Part shown: one piece after another, positions 18,433-29,951 of the stretch
How the letters are laid out: every line of letters begins with the position of its first letter
How positions within the stretch are numbered: position 1 is the stretch's first letter
Assembly: GCA_947095535.1 (NCBI GenBank)
Contig: OX352773.1
Location: 131,221,781-131,285,780 of the forward strand
DNA length: 64,000 nucleotides
Reading direction: 5' to 3'
From: Poecilobothrus nobilitatus
Lineage: Eukaryota; Arthropoda; Insecta; Diptera; Dolichopodidae
Translations under genes and position numbers: made by a program
The notes under the pieces: generated by a model
What the model was told of the DNA's origin: nothing
Database searches by the model: none
The model's input: the letters and a program-made list of their open reading frames with translations, nothing else

Positions 18433-18645
18433 TGCTTTTTAACCTTTTTATATACAACATATATATGTAGATATATATTCTACATTCTTACTAAACTATA
18501 CCAATCTATTTGCATTCAACTTTTCTTGCCTCTTTCTTTTTCTACCTTTTTAAAATACTACATAGTAATCTAAACAGATATTCTGCTAAAAAAAAAAAAA
18601 AAAACGAAGATGCTAATTGTTATTTTGTATTTCTTCCTATAGTAA
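18433..18645 (+). repeat. duplicated segment of the right TIR
   Basis: Closely matches 19130-19350 (TTTTAACCTTTTTATAT.CAACATATATATG through CTTCCTATAGTAAA) in the same orientation. The right end therefore carries part of its TIR twice, directly after the PPP1R15-like ORF. The left end has no such second copy at 5030-5325. Confidence 0.85.
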
Positions 18646-19680
18646 AACTAGTTAACCAACACAAAAAAAAAAAAAAAATTAGAATAGATGATTCAATATA
18701 AGTAGGCAATGTACTATTATATTTCGTATCACCTAATTAGAACGAAAAAAAGTAAAACGAGAAATTTATTTTTAAAATGAAAATTAGAAAAAATAAGCCT
18801 CTACCATCTGTATGACATAATTACAAATTTCAATTTAAATCTTCTGATTATATAGTTTCTATTTTAGAATTTTCTACATACCCTTTTGATTTTCCTTTTT
18901 GTTTTGACCTTCTAATTTCATAACATACAAGCCATCCTATACCAGGTATTCAGAAATTTAAGAATGCAATATATTCTTAATAAATTTATCTTGATAATTC
19001 AATTTATTCTTTTACCTTTTTTTTCCATCTTTTAAATAATATACAAATATTGTAAACAAAACCAGATTTAATCAAACGAAAAAAAGAAAAAGGTACATGT
19101 GGACGCTAATTTCTATTTTGAATTTCTTTTTAACCTTTTTATATGCAACATATATATGTAAATATATATTCTACGTTCTTACTATACTATACTATACCAA
19201 TCTATTTGCATTCAACTTTTCTTGCCTCTTTCTTTTTCTACCTTTTTAAAATACTACATAGTAATCTAAACCAGATATTCTGCTAAAAAAAAAAAAAAAA
19301 ACAAAAACGAAAGATGCTAATTGTTATTTTGTATTTCTTCCTATAGTAAACCAACACAAAAAAAAAACACGCATTCCTTAAAGATACACTTTAAAACTAG
19401 TTCACCAACATTAAATAACACGTGCTTTAATATTTATATATAATAGTTTTGCTAACTATTTTCATGTTGACCTATTATAATATGCAATCAAAGAGCTCTA
19501 AAAGACTTGTTTTACCCCAACTTCTAACAGAATCCAGGTCACAACACTTCCGGTTTCTCTAAAACTCAAGGTCAGTCAAATATAGGTTAATTTGCGTGGG
19601 CGTGCGATATAGTTTACTAAAAACTAGGTCGTGCGATATGGGCTTATTTTTTCCCATGCCAAAGTGCCCCTATACTTACT
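18645..19680 (-). repeat. Polinton right terminal inverted repeat
   Basis: Reverse complement of 4029-5030, ending CCCCTATACTTACT at 19680. It includes AACTAGTTAACCAACAC (inner limit), the AGGTACATGTGGACGCTAAT block and the tip GGGCGTGCGATAT. It contains about 50 bp (near 19215-19275) that the left arm lacks. Confidence 0.9.
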
Positions 19681-20239
19681 GACACAAATTTGGTTAATAT
19701 ATTCTCTAAGAATCTCGTTCATGAAAAGTTGAAAAGTTGCTGATGCATTTTTCAAGCCAAACGACATACGAACATATTCATATAAACCAGGGGGAGTTAC
19801 AAAAGCTGCTTTTTCAATATCGTTTTCTGCTACAAGGATCTGATGATAGCCTTTAGTCAAGTCTAAAGTACTAAAATATTTAGCTTTTCCTAATTTGTCA
19901 AGAATACTCTCAATATTTGGCAGTGGATATTTGTTATCTACGGTTATTTGATTTAATTTTCTATAATCTACAACGATCCTAAATTTTCGAACTCCAGAAT
20001 TATCCTTTTTTCTTGGAACTGCAATTATTGGTGAACTATATCTACTGTTGCTTTTTCTAATAATGCCTTGTTTTTCTATATCGTATATTTGTTTCCTTAC
20101 TTCAGCTTCATGACGAGGTGGATATTTATATGATTTCGAATTGATTTGCTCATTTGAATAAAAGTTTATTATATTTTTTAATTGAAGTTTCAACTATATT
20201 TTTTTCTTTTTCGTTTAAGTGCTCTAACTGAAGATTTTT
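19681..20239 (-). pseudogene. pol: Ty3/gypsy element 1, reverse transcriptase N-terminal half, truncated by the Polinton
   Basis: Minus strand: YPPRHEAEVRKQIYDIEKQGIIR, IIAVPRKKDN, FRIVVDYRKLNQITVDNKYPLPNIE, YFSTLDLTKGYHQI (catalytic Asp of motif A), FVTPPGLYEYVRMSFGLKNASATFQ, then REYINQICV, where the Polinton begins at 19680. The expected YLDD active-site motif would come next and is absent. Downstream Pol resumes at 4028. The upstream frame to about 20240 includes the linker from the protease. Confidence 0.92.
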
Positions 20240-21014
20240 AATTTCGCTTACTTCTAATATGCTAACTTCTTCTTGGATTGTTTTACTTAAGAATGGAAGA
20301 CTCACTCCATTAATCATATTAATTTGTTGATTTTCAAGGTCAATTTCCTTTATATTTTTTACTAAAAAAATTCATTCCTTCTAGTAAATCATAAGGTTTG
20401 TCTAAGTTCATAGCAATCCATTTCATTTGAGCATTTACAGGACATTCAGTTGAACATAATGTTGATACTGTTTTATTACCTTTAGTAACTTCTCCTTTAA
20501 TTGTATGAATAGTTGTTGGTATAGAATTAATTACCTCATATTTATATTTTGAAACTCTAGTTTTATTTAAAATACTTATTGTTGAACCTGTATCAATTAA
20601 AGCTGAATATTTTTCACCTTCTATAGTTAAAAAAATTTTATTATGATCCGATGCTAATTTATAAAAAACATTGCATCAATTGTATTAATTTCATTTCGTT
20701 TACTTAAGTTATCAACTTCCTCTAAATCTTCTGTCGACCCTCTTTGTATCTATTATAATCTTGATTAAACTGAGAAGGCCTGTATTTCTATTTGGATTAA
20801 AATTATTGTTTGATTTATTATTATTATAATTTTGACTAAAATTATCATTATAGATCGGAATTGTAAATTATTATTATTATTTTTTTAAGTTCGAATTGAA
20901 CTGATGTGATCTTAAATTATTATTATTATATAAACACTAGTATTATTAAATCTATTTCTTTTTTCATAATTTTTATTATTAAAATTTCTACTGTTATTAA
21001 ATTGTTATAATTAT
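20240..21014 (-). pseudogene. Ty3/gypsy element 1, Gag tail and aspartic protease
   Basis: Minus strand, with several frame breaks: an Asn-rich segment (about 20780-21010), then YSALIDTGSTISIL (about 20580-20630), the DTG active site of a retroviral-type aspartic protease. Next is a long linker (VINSIPTTIHTIKGEV, ..NLDKPYDLLEGMNFF) joining the reverse transcriptase. An INE-like element inserted at 21015 separates it from the rest of Gag (22546-23235). Confidence 0.75.
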
Positions 21015-22566
21015 TATACCCGTACGATAGGATCGGGTATAATAAAATTACTCCTCCGTTTGTAACACCTCGAAAAAAGCGTGCTAGATATACCTTCAAA
21101 GGTATGGATCGGAACAGAAAAAAATTCTAAGACTTTTGAGCAATGTCCGTCTGTCCGTCCGTCCGTCAGCACGCTAACTCAAAAACTAAGAAAGCTAGAA
21201 TCTTGAAATTTACACAAAATATTCTGGGAGTAATTTGTAGGTTCCCTATTTCTTTTGGTTGAGTTTGGACCAACCCTTAGGGTAGCTCTCGAACACCTAA
21301 CTTTTAGATCCCCACATTTTTTTTGAAATAGAGCTATGAAATTTTAACTGCTGATAGATCTCACAAAAATATTAATTTTATTTTTAATAACTTTTTTTCG
21401 TAGCCCCACCCGTTACGGAGCTACAGCTCCCCAAAGGTTCAAAAAAGCTCTATATTTAAATTGTTATAGCACAAGTTGTATAAGGTATATTCATTTTGAA
21501 AACGCCAAACGATTACTACTTTTATTAGCTTTAAAAGTATATATACAATAAATATATAGTTGTGGCATACGGTGTCTTAATTTACCGTTATGCGAAACTC
21601 AAATTTTGCAAAATCCTTTAACCCTTCTATCTTCTAAACGGTTTAAGTTGGAAACTTGAAATTTTGACAGAAGTTAGATCTTTGAAAATAAGTATGAGTC
21701 ATTTCAGAAATTTTTTTTGTATCACCCCCCGTTTAGGAGCTCTAAGGGGTCAAAAACTGAAAATTTTCTATTTTTAAACACCTGTTAAAATTTTTTTGAA
21801 GTAATACACAAAAATTAAAGCTTCAACATTATACTTTTATTTCTGTTAACAACTTTTTTTAATAATATAGGATTACTTTATAATTGACGAAAGTGTTACT
21901 TGATTTTTTCAAATTTTCTAACAAATTTCTTCAACAAATTTTTTGCATTTGTTTTACTCGATAATTTGAAATTGTTGAGGATATAATGCGTATTACAAAA
22001 AAATGTAAATAAATAAACAACATAACGGTTGCTTGAAGAATTTTTATTTATATGATATTGATATACATACTTATATAATATCATGTTTATTTACATATCA
22101 TATATGTCACTGATGAAAGAATGATAAGAGTATATATGTATATTATATAGTGCCGTATTTACATACATATATGTATTTTATTGTACTTATAAGAAATTAT
22201 TCTGTCAATGGAATATTTAAATATAATATAATATAATATTTAAAATTATATTTACTGTTTTGTACTTAGTAAATTTAATATACATTTACCGCTTAGTATT
22301 AAATGATACTATAGAATATTTGAAAAAGTTTTGGATTGATAATCGTTATGTGGAAGGTTAGAATTTGCTTTTGAAGAATGTATAAACATATAGTTGGAAT
22401 ATATGTACAACCCATAGTACTAGAAATTATAAAATCCACCCAAATTATTTTAAAATACTAAAATATTAAAAAAATAATATTGTAAGCAGAGTGACAGGCT
22501 GTGAACATACTAACGGTTCGTACGGGTATCTAAGAGTTGACAAAGTCAACTGTATTCTTCCTCGCT
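21015..22566 (+). mobile_element. INE-1/DINE-1-like (Helitron-related) non-autonomous element, copy A
   Basis: Begins TATACCCGTACGATAGGATCGGGTA (5' hairpin with ACCCGTACG) followed by GTAACACCTCG, then ATGTCCGTCTGTCCGTCCG. It ends CGTACGGGTATC, then the hairpin AGTTGACAAAGTCAACT and TATTCTTCCTCG. The 5' ACCCGTACG and 3' CGTACGGGT are subterminal inverted repeats, the arrangement of Helentron-derived INE-1 elements. It interrupts gypsy gag in an AT-rich Asn-coding stretch. Copy B (33539-35128) is closely similar along its length. No protein coding seen. Confidence 0.85.
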
Positions 22567-23235
22567 TTTATTATTATTTCTAAAGTAATTTTTATTATCA
22601 TTATTTCTATTAAAATTTTTATAAATTAAATTTAGTTTAATATTACTATCGTCTAAACCTATATAACTATTTACAATTTCTCTAATATCGGATGGATTAT
22701 ATTTTGGCATTATTGCTACTGCCACAGGTTCAGATACTAATTCTTTTACTTTCTGAACTACCATACCTCCAAATACATCTACCATAACTTAACCATTATC
22801 ACCAAGCGCTGCATACTCAAAGATATATTCAACAAGTAATCTTAGCTTATGATCTAATTCTTTAATACTGCTTACTTTTAATTGTCCAACTTCTCTTGTA
22901 ATAGTCATTTGATCCATTTGATGCTTTATAATACTATTTTAATCTCAGCTTACAAATAGTCCAAGTTGTTGGCGGATTTATATCCAATAGATTTCTTGCA
23001 TTTCCTTGAATTTTGGAATTGTAGATAATTGAAAAAGCTTGATTAGTCTCTGCTCCAAAATCTGCTAAAACAGTGTCCACTGATGTCATAAACGATGTTA
23101 AACTACCCTGTTCTTCTTGAAAAACTAGTATATGTTGTATTTCTTTTTCAACTCTTGGTCGAAAGTGGGTTGATTATTTTGTGTTAGTAATTGTGTTAAC
23201 ATTGCTATTCAACGTTCAATTGGAGTTTGTGCCAT
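22546..23235 (-). pseudogene. gag: Ty3/gypsy element 1, Gag
   Basis: Begins MAQTPIER at 23235 on the minus strand and continues, with frame changes, through MTSVDTVLADFGAETNQAFSIIYNSKIQGNARNLL and TWTICKLRLK. It then reads MVDVFGGMVVQKVKELVSE...MPKYNPSDIREIVNSY (to 22546) and an Asn-rich tail. Words such as KIQGNAR and TW match retrotransposon Gag capsid domains. Interrupted downstream by INE copy A; the 5' flank is cut by INE copy C at 23280. Confidence 0.7.
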
Positions 23236-23279
23236 ATTTCTTTTTGGCGAAATATATGAGCCTTTGTTTTCCTCCTTTT

Positions 23280-24306
23280 TATACCCGTATGAACTATGTT
23301 CGAGGATATAATAAATTTGCCATTACGTTTGTGACACTTTAAAGGAGTCGAGCTAGATATAGTGTCAAAGGTATGGATCGGCCCAGAATCGAATTCTGAG
23401 TCGATTAAGCCATGTACGTCCGCCCGTCCTTCCGTCGGGACGATAACTCAAAAAATAAAGGAGGAGGCTGAAATTTTTTTTACGTCTCTTGTGCAAAATT
23501 GTTAGTTTTGCTATTTAAATGCAATATTTTCGGTCGGCGGGTTCGAGTAGCTGCCATACAATTTCTATCTTTATATAGAAATAACTCAGTATCTATTCAA
23601 GCTAGATTTTTGAAATTTTGCAAATGATGATCAAGTTTTATGGCAACAACTTCTGTAAAACTTGGTTGTGGTAGTGCGGCGGGTTCGGGTAGCTGCCATA
23701 CAACTTCTCATTTTAAATGAGAATAACTAAGTGCCTATTGAAGTTAGAAACCTGAAATTTAGTAAAGAGGTGTCGAGGTACAGGCCAACAACTTTTGTAA
23801 AATTTGGTTGGTCTAGAGCAGCCGGTTCAGGCTTCTTGCGCCTCTTCGAACTTAATGAAGCTAGGCGTCTGAAATCTTGCAAATGATGATCCAGTTTTAT
23901 GGCAACAACTTCTGTAAAATTTGGTTGTGATGATATGACAGGTTCGGATAGTTGCCATACAACTTTACTTTTTAAAAGAAAATAACTCAGTGTCTCTTGA
24001 AGCTAGTTATCTGAAATTTAGTGAAAAAGTGTCGAGTTGCATGCCAAAAACTTTTGTAAAATTTGATTGGTCTAAAGCAGCCGGTTCAGGCTTCTTGCAT
24101 TTCTTGGAACTTAATGAAGCTAGGCCCAATAGATTCGGGTAGCTGTCATACAACTGCACAATTTACATAAATATATCTCTGTAGTTCGATACTAAAACAT
24201 CTGAATGTTTTTAAAAGTTGATCAAGTTTTATAGAAACAGGATATATTACGTTCATACGGGTATCCCAGAGTTGACACAGTCTACTCTACTGCACTCTTT
24301 CTCGTT
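23280..24306 (+). mobile_element. INE-1/DINE-1-like element, copy C, with tandem core
   Basis: Starts TATACCCGTATGAACTATGTTCGAGG and ends GTTCATACGGGTATC, then AGAGTTGACACAGTCTACTCT. The subterminal repeat is ACCCGTATGAAC/GTTCATACGGGT, a different sequence from copies A and B but the same plan. The core has about five tandem units starting GGTTCGGGTAGCTGCCATACAA (23539, 23681, 23940, 24130) alternating with a variant starting CCGGTTCAGGCTTCTTGC (23821, 24081); spacing about 140 bp. It lies just upstream of gypsy gag. Confidence 0.85.
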
Positions 24307-25534
24307 TCTTTTTTTTTCCCGAAATTTATGTTTCTATACAATTTGCTATTGCTATACATATATTTTGAATATGAATCATATTCAAATAAATATATGAATG
24401 ATGATATCTAAACATTATTGTATTAATAAAGCTATGTATCAATTTCAATAATAATAAAGCTATGTTAGGTATCCATAGCTATGTATTTTTAGTTTTATTT
24501 TGTTTACATTTCTATACAATACATGTTTATTGCTTATACTATTGCTATACATATAGTTTAGTTTGAATATGAATGATATACTTGTAGAGCTAATCAATAA
24601 TCATACCATACATATAATATAAATCATAAACATATTATGTATGTATGTACATAGAACAGAAATAAATTATACGATATTGTCTAGCTAGACTCTAGAGAGT
24701 AGACATAATATGTATGCATGTATGTTGTTGATGTATGTACAATGTACAAATTGTACATTGAAAATTGTATGAGATTTTTTGATTTGTTACAGACATTTAT
24801 TGTGTATGAAAGTACATTTTGTAAAAATAAATTAAGCTAAAAAATGTGTGCATTCTATATAAAAGTTTGCTATTATTGGAATGAGTACATATAAATACAT
24901 ATATTTGTGATTATTCTAATAAAAATTCGTCACTTCTATTGAGGTATGTAATAATTTAATAAAATATGAAAAATTATTTGAGTATATACATATGTATCAT
25001 GTATCATGTATGCATGTTTGTATTTTTGAAATTTTTTTAAGAATAAAATAAGGGTATTATTAAAATTTATAATAAATGTACAAAATAATTTTCATACAAT
25101 TCACAAAATTATTTGTTGAAATTTGCATCAAAATTAATATTATGATTTATATACTACATATATTATGTATGCATCGTTATACAAGCATATACGTAATTAT
25201 ATGTATAAATAATAATTTATTATACGATATTATAGATATTATAGTTAATAACTTCAATTTTTATATCAACAAATTTTTTGTGGAATATTTAGGTAAAAGG
25301 AGAAAACAATATTCTTTTATTATTTTTGTTTTTTAAAAAATAATTAGACCAGACAATACAGCCAATACAGCCAACGACCACAGCCAATACAGGCTAAGGT
25401 CGTTATAGCAATCAATTTAATTTTAATTAATTACTTTATTGTTTATATTCTTATACTTTACTATAATAGTTTATACATATTTAGTTTTTAAGCAAATTTG
25501 AATGAATTAATAATAAAGAAAAATAAAAAAAAAC
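24307..25534. other. AT-rich spacer with ATACATATAT-type simple sequence
   Basis: No gene or RNA seen. The words TTTCTATACAAT...GCTATACATATA.TTT..TTTGAATATGAAT occur twice (about 24330-24390 and 24508-24575), an internal direct duplication. Many TACATA/TATGTA stretches. The open frame at 25076-25336 is low-complexity Ile/Tyr and is not supported as a gene. Confidence 0.4.
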
Positions 25535-25705
25535 TCCACAATTTACATAATATGTAAATATATCTCGCTAGTTATTACGTCGGTACTAGAACATCTGAAA
25601 TTGTTGAAAAGTTAAAGATCAAGTTAAATAGAAACAGGATATGTTACGTTAATACGCATATCCCAGAGTTGACATAGTCAACTCTACCGCACTCTTCCTC
25701 GTTTT
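25535..25705 (+). mobile_element. INE-like element, 3' fragment (copy E)
   Basis: ACAATTTACATAATATG...AGAACATCTGAAATTGTTG, then GTTAATACGCATATCCCAGAGTTGACATAGTCAACTCT and TCTTCCTCG, matching the last 170 bp of copy C (24150-24306). Truncated at its 5' end. Confidence 0.8.
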
Positions 25706-25927
25706 TTTATATCTCAAAAATGTATATATGTACTTGTATCTATGCATGACAAAAATTCAAACTGTACAATTTTTGTTAGCAAATTCAATATTAATTTTAT
25801 GTTTGCTTTGTATTTATTTACAGTTTTTATTATTTTTTACTTCTGATATTTTTGAATGAAAAAAAAATCATGTACATACTTCCATACATATGTAAATGGA
25901 TGTATGAATGAATGTACATATATTTTA

Positions 25928-26850
25928 TATGCTTTTATATTAACTCTTCGGTGTCGGTGTCGGTTTATTTATTTATTTATTTGTCATTCTGTCACGCTAT
26001 TATTATCTTCGTAATCTGTTAGCAACATTTGTAAGTGTTGTATGGTGCAGAGGAGAGTGTACAGGTTTCAAACGTGCGGGTCATTTTGTTGGAATCCAGT
26101 TAACATGCAACTTTTTTTTTTTTAACTATATATTCATCAACATTTTTTGAATAAAGTATGTATAAATTTTGTATATGTGAATTTAAAACTTACATTTTTA
26201 TCTCTTATTCATGCATACGAACATACACATTATATTTTTGATCTTTCCTCCTATAATAGTGTAATGTCGATGTCCATTGCACGTGTTGTTTTGTATTAGC
26301 ATATTTAGCAAAACACAATACATACAATATTTTTATTTATGTTGCTAAATTATTTTGTTTAAAACATTTGTTTAGGATTTAAATCGAAATATTTGCTGTC
26401 AACATTCTTTAATGCATATTGAATATGCATGGTTAAAAATTAAGATTTTATGTTCGTAATATTATGTTCAGAAAATATGTAAGTGTTGTGTAGTGCAGAG
26501 TAGAGTGTACAGGTTTTGAAAGTGAGGGTAATTTGGTTCGAATCCAATTCGTGTATGTACATTTTTTTTTTTTTTGTTACCGGTATTCTTCAACATTTTT
26601 TTAATAAAATTTTATGTATAATACACACATATTATTTGATCTTTCTCCTCCTATAATAATTTAGTTCAATCAATCTTGATGTGCACATGTGTTTTGTATT
26701 AGGCTTTAGTAAAACACAAAATATATAGGTACAATATTTTTATGTTGCTAAATTATTTTGTTTTAAAACATTTGTTTAGGATGTAAATCAGAATATTTGT
26801 TGTCAACATTCTTTATTGCATATTGAATATGCATGACGTTAAAAATTAAT
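25928..26850 (+). repeat. two tandem ~440-bp repeat units with tRNA-like heads
   Basis: Begins with the GTCGGTGTCGG-(TTTA)n module (25928-25984). Unit 1 (26025-26460) and unit 2 (26478-26850) each start TGTAAGTGTTGT...TGCAGAG.AGAGTGTACAGGTTT and then GGAATCC or GGTTCGAATCC. The body has a T-run, CAACATTTTTT, CTCCTATAAT, TGTTGCTAAATTATTTTG, ACATTTGTTTAGGAT and TGCATATTGAATATGCATG. The GGTTCGAATCC box and upstream A-box-like word make the heads tRNA-like. A minus-strand copy is at 55735-56190; a 5'-truncated third unit lies at about 27130-27215. Confidence 0.8.
26480..26556 (+). other. tRNA-like head of tandem repeat unit 2
   Basis: Contains TAGTGCAGAGTAGAGTG (A-box-like) and GGTTCGAATCC (perfect B box) 45 bp apart, ending AATTCGTGT. 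It suggests descent from a tRNA gene (RNA polymerase III internal promoter), but no full cloverleaf or anticodon can be assigned. Unit 1 and the copies near 55.8-56.2 kb have weaker B boxes. Confidence 0.5.
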
Positions 26851-27129
26851 GTTTTATATGTTTTATTTAGGAACATTTATTATGTATATTGTGTATATAG
26901 ATATACATATAAAATTTTATTCAAAATAATTCTCTATTTCAAAATAATTCTAATTGCCAAATTCAAACTACATACATACATAATATTTTTTTTGTATGTA
27001 CATAGTAAAGAATATAAAAAGTAAAGATCGTTACAAAATTATGCTTTTGCGCATTACGAATTATGATTTACAAACTAAATTTTGTCAACAGAAAAAATGA
27101 AAACTACGTACGTACATAATATTATGTTA

Positions 27130-27555
27130 AACTAATTTCCTAAATTATTTTGTTCCGCTCCATTTGTTTATAATTTAAATCAAGATATTTGTTTACAATT
27201 TTTACTGCATGATCTTCTTAAGCGATTAGTAGGTACCAGGTAGGTGTTAAAGGTTAGATGTTTGTTTGGATATACGATATACTACAATACTATACTATAG
27301 AAATATGCAGAAAAATACATTTCTGGATATCATTTTCATACGTGTTAGAAATGTTGCTTCAACTAAAATTGGATTGTAATATTAAATAATCACAGTATTT
27401 TGGTACATATTTTACCCTTCGAGGTATTTTAATTATTTATGAATTACTGGAATAAAAAATTTTTACTCTTGCTGTAATGGAATCGATTTAACATCTCTTA
27501 ATTTACTTAAACATTTGGTATAAAATTGCAAAAAATTACAAAATTCCAAAACACA
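27130..27555. other. truncated repeat unit, then unassigned AT-rich DNA
   Basis: 27135-27215 is a diverged 5'-truncated third copy of the tandem unit (CTAAATTATTTTGTTC, CATTTGTTTATAATTTAAATC). The remainder to the LINE start at about 27556 shows nothing recognisable. Confidence 0.4.
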
Positions 27556-29580
27556 CAATTATTATGAAACTGCACAAATGGAACTCAGGGGGAAAAATAA
27601 TAAATTATACGATAAACTATTTAATAAATAGAAAAATATTAATAAAAATAAACGGTATCAAATCCAATACTAGAAACATAGAAAACGGCATTCCGTAAGC
27701 ATCACCTCTATCAATCCAATTCTTCAACTTATATATAAATAGCTTAAGTACCAAACTAAACAGCATTAAAAATTTACATCACGCAATATACGCCGATAAT
27801 ATCATTTTGCTAGCAACAGGCACTAAGTTAAATAGAACGAACATCACCAATCAAAAAAACTGGACAATTCAAAATGGAGGAAACATAGCCAAAGATAAAA
27901 CGGAAATTGCTTACTTTTGTAAAAAGAAGAGTTGTCAAGAAGATTCAATCGTATTAAACCAGAAAACAGCTCAATACAAGGAAAATATAGAAATTCTAGG
28001 AGTCACTCTAAGCTAAAATTTAAAATATAATCACCACGTCAGGAAAACAATATTAAATTTAAATAGTACAAATAGTTTGTTAAGGTACATATGTAAAAAA
28101 ATTTTGGTCCGCCGATAGATGTAGCAGTCAAAATTTGCAAAAAACATACAATACGGAAAGCTGGATTATGCCTTGACAATGTACTGGCATAGTACGAAAG
28201 GAAACATTGACAAATTACAGAAAATATGAAATCAATCAGCTAAAATCGCTCTAGGAGCCCTAAACCAAACCAGAGTAGATGCACTTTTAGCGGAAGCCAA
28301 TTTTCCTACAGTCATAAAGCGAAGAGACGTGCTCTCCCTCTAAAATGGTAGCCAAAGCGCACCTTAACCCAGTACATCAGCTCTATAAAATTATCTAGAA
28401 TACAATACAGGAAACTATACCAGCACATAAAAGTCCAACAATTAATAAATCAATCTCAATAGGAAAGAAAACTACAGCAATTCCTAACCTGAAAATAGTA
28501 GATAAAACAATAGACCAACCGACTTGAATTAGTTGGAGAGAAAACATAATTGATACTTTGGGCAATTATCCGAAAAACAACACAACGAACAGTCAATATA
28601 TGCAGCTATATCTGGACATTATACAGCAGCATCCAAGTAACCATAACATTTACACAGAAAACATTTCCGTCGGAAAATGAAAATGAAGTAGGACTTTCAA
28701 TCATACAACATAATACTCTTTTACAAAATGGTATCATCAATTCCAGCACCTTAATTTTTACAGCAGAACAGCAATTAACGCAGTTTTAAACTTAGCAAAA
28801 TCATTTAATAACTACACAAACATATTCACCGATAGTCTCAGTGTAATAAAAGCCTTATCTAATACAAACAACAGAGATCACACAATCACAACAATAAGAA
28901 ACAAAATTATAGATCAAAAAGGAAAAATCAAGATAATCTGGATTTCAGGCCATTTTCGTATTAGTGGAAATGAACAAACTGACCGTGAGGCAAAACTGGC
29001 AGCAAAGAGTCCCGTGTTAGAAATATTACCAAACGCATATATACGCGCAAAAAAAGAAATAGTTACCTACAATGACACAATAAAACAAAGAACTTGGAAC
29101 AAGTCAGATTCCCTTTTGAAATTTCATTCGCCAAACATTAATCAGATCAAAGCAGTTCAAAAAACAAATCGAACTCTAGGAGTGAAACTCACAAGGATAA
29201 GGCTCGGATGCACCGAGGTCACACACAGATATAAATTTGAAAAACAAGCATTATGCAGTTTTTACAGCAATATTCTTACTATCAAACATATAGTAACAGA
29301 ATGCCCATATATCCCTAATCAGGTAACTACAGAGATACTAAAATTCAGCAATAACCTGGACATATCAAAAATGATATGATCCTCAAAAGATCACAATATC
29401 TGGGAGGATATCTAAAAAGAAAAAAAAAACAAATAAGAACACATGAATATAAAACAGCAACTAAAAAACATTAAAAAGAAAAAAGTAAGATAATTGTAAG
29501 ATGGCCCAAATCATAAAGAGAAAAGGACCCAAAAATTTTAAAGTATTATTTACTAATACTTGGAAATAAAATAATAATAA
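27556..29580 (+). pseudogene. I-like LINE, 5'-truncated, reverse transcriptase and RNase H remnants
   Basis: Plus strand, several frames. RT words WNSGGKIINYTINYL, then NIENGIP, AIYADNIILLATG (YADD box with N for D) and YKENIEILGVTLS. RNase H words FTDSLSVIKAL (28825), TIRNKI, IIWISGHFRISGNEQTDREAKLAA. The C-terminal Cys region (29014-29379) has KQALCSFYSNILTIKHIVTECPY. A (TAA)-type tail at 29567-29579 (AATAATAATAATAA) closes it. RNase H in ORF2 plus a TAA tail are traits of the I clade. Starts abruptly in RT, so 5'-truncated. Confidence 0.8.
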
Positions 29581-29951
29581 TAATAACATATGTAAATGCA
29601 TTATAGGGACGTATTAATATTATATTTGCTATACTTTGTAGTAAGTATAAATTAATATATGTATCTATATATATTTGCCGCTCAGTATTAAATGGTGCTA
29701 TAACATGTATATTAGGAAAAGTAAAAGGACCCATAAATTCTCATAAAGAGAAAAGGACCCAAAAATTTTAAAGTATTATTTACTAATACTTGGAAATAAA
29801 ATAATAATAATAATAACATATGTAAATGCATTATAGGGACATATTAATATTATATTTGCTATACTTTGTAGTAAGTATAAATTAATATATGTATCTATAT
29901 ATATTTGCCGCTCAGTATTAAATGGTGCTATAACATGTATATTAGGAAAAG
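29511..29951 (+). repeat. 230-bp tandem duplication spanning LINE tail and INE fragment
   Basis: 29511-29721 and 29741-29951 match over about 211 bp, with a single difference seen (G at 29609, A at the equivalent base near 29839). The unit holds the last LINE bases, the TAA tail and adjoining INE sequence (CCGCTCAGTATTAAATGGTGC). A very recent duplication. Confidence 0.9.

Larger units (their letters stand above)
4029..19680. mobile_element. Polinton/Maverick DNA transposon, degenerate, 15.65 kb
   Basis: Long TIRs enclose the diagnostic Polinton set: protein-primed DNA polymerase B, retroviral-type integrase with chromodomain, FtsK/HerA-like packaging ATPase, adenain-like cysteine protease and jelly-roll capsid proteins. 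Length and gene set fit complete Polintons (15-20 kb). Polymerase, major capsid and penton genes are frame-broken and the integrase and protease lack key residues, so the copy should be unable to replicate or integrate by itself. It is inserted in a gypsy pol gene. Confidence 0.95.

Noticed and set aside
25076..25336. 86-residue hydrophobic plus-strand ORF
   Set aside because: Ile/Tyr/Asn low-complexity composition expected from AT-rich DNA; no start context, neighbour or family support.
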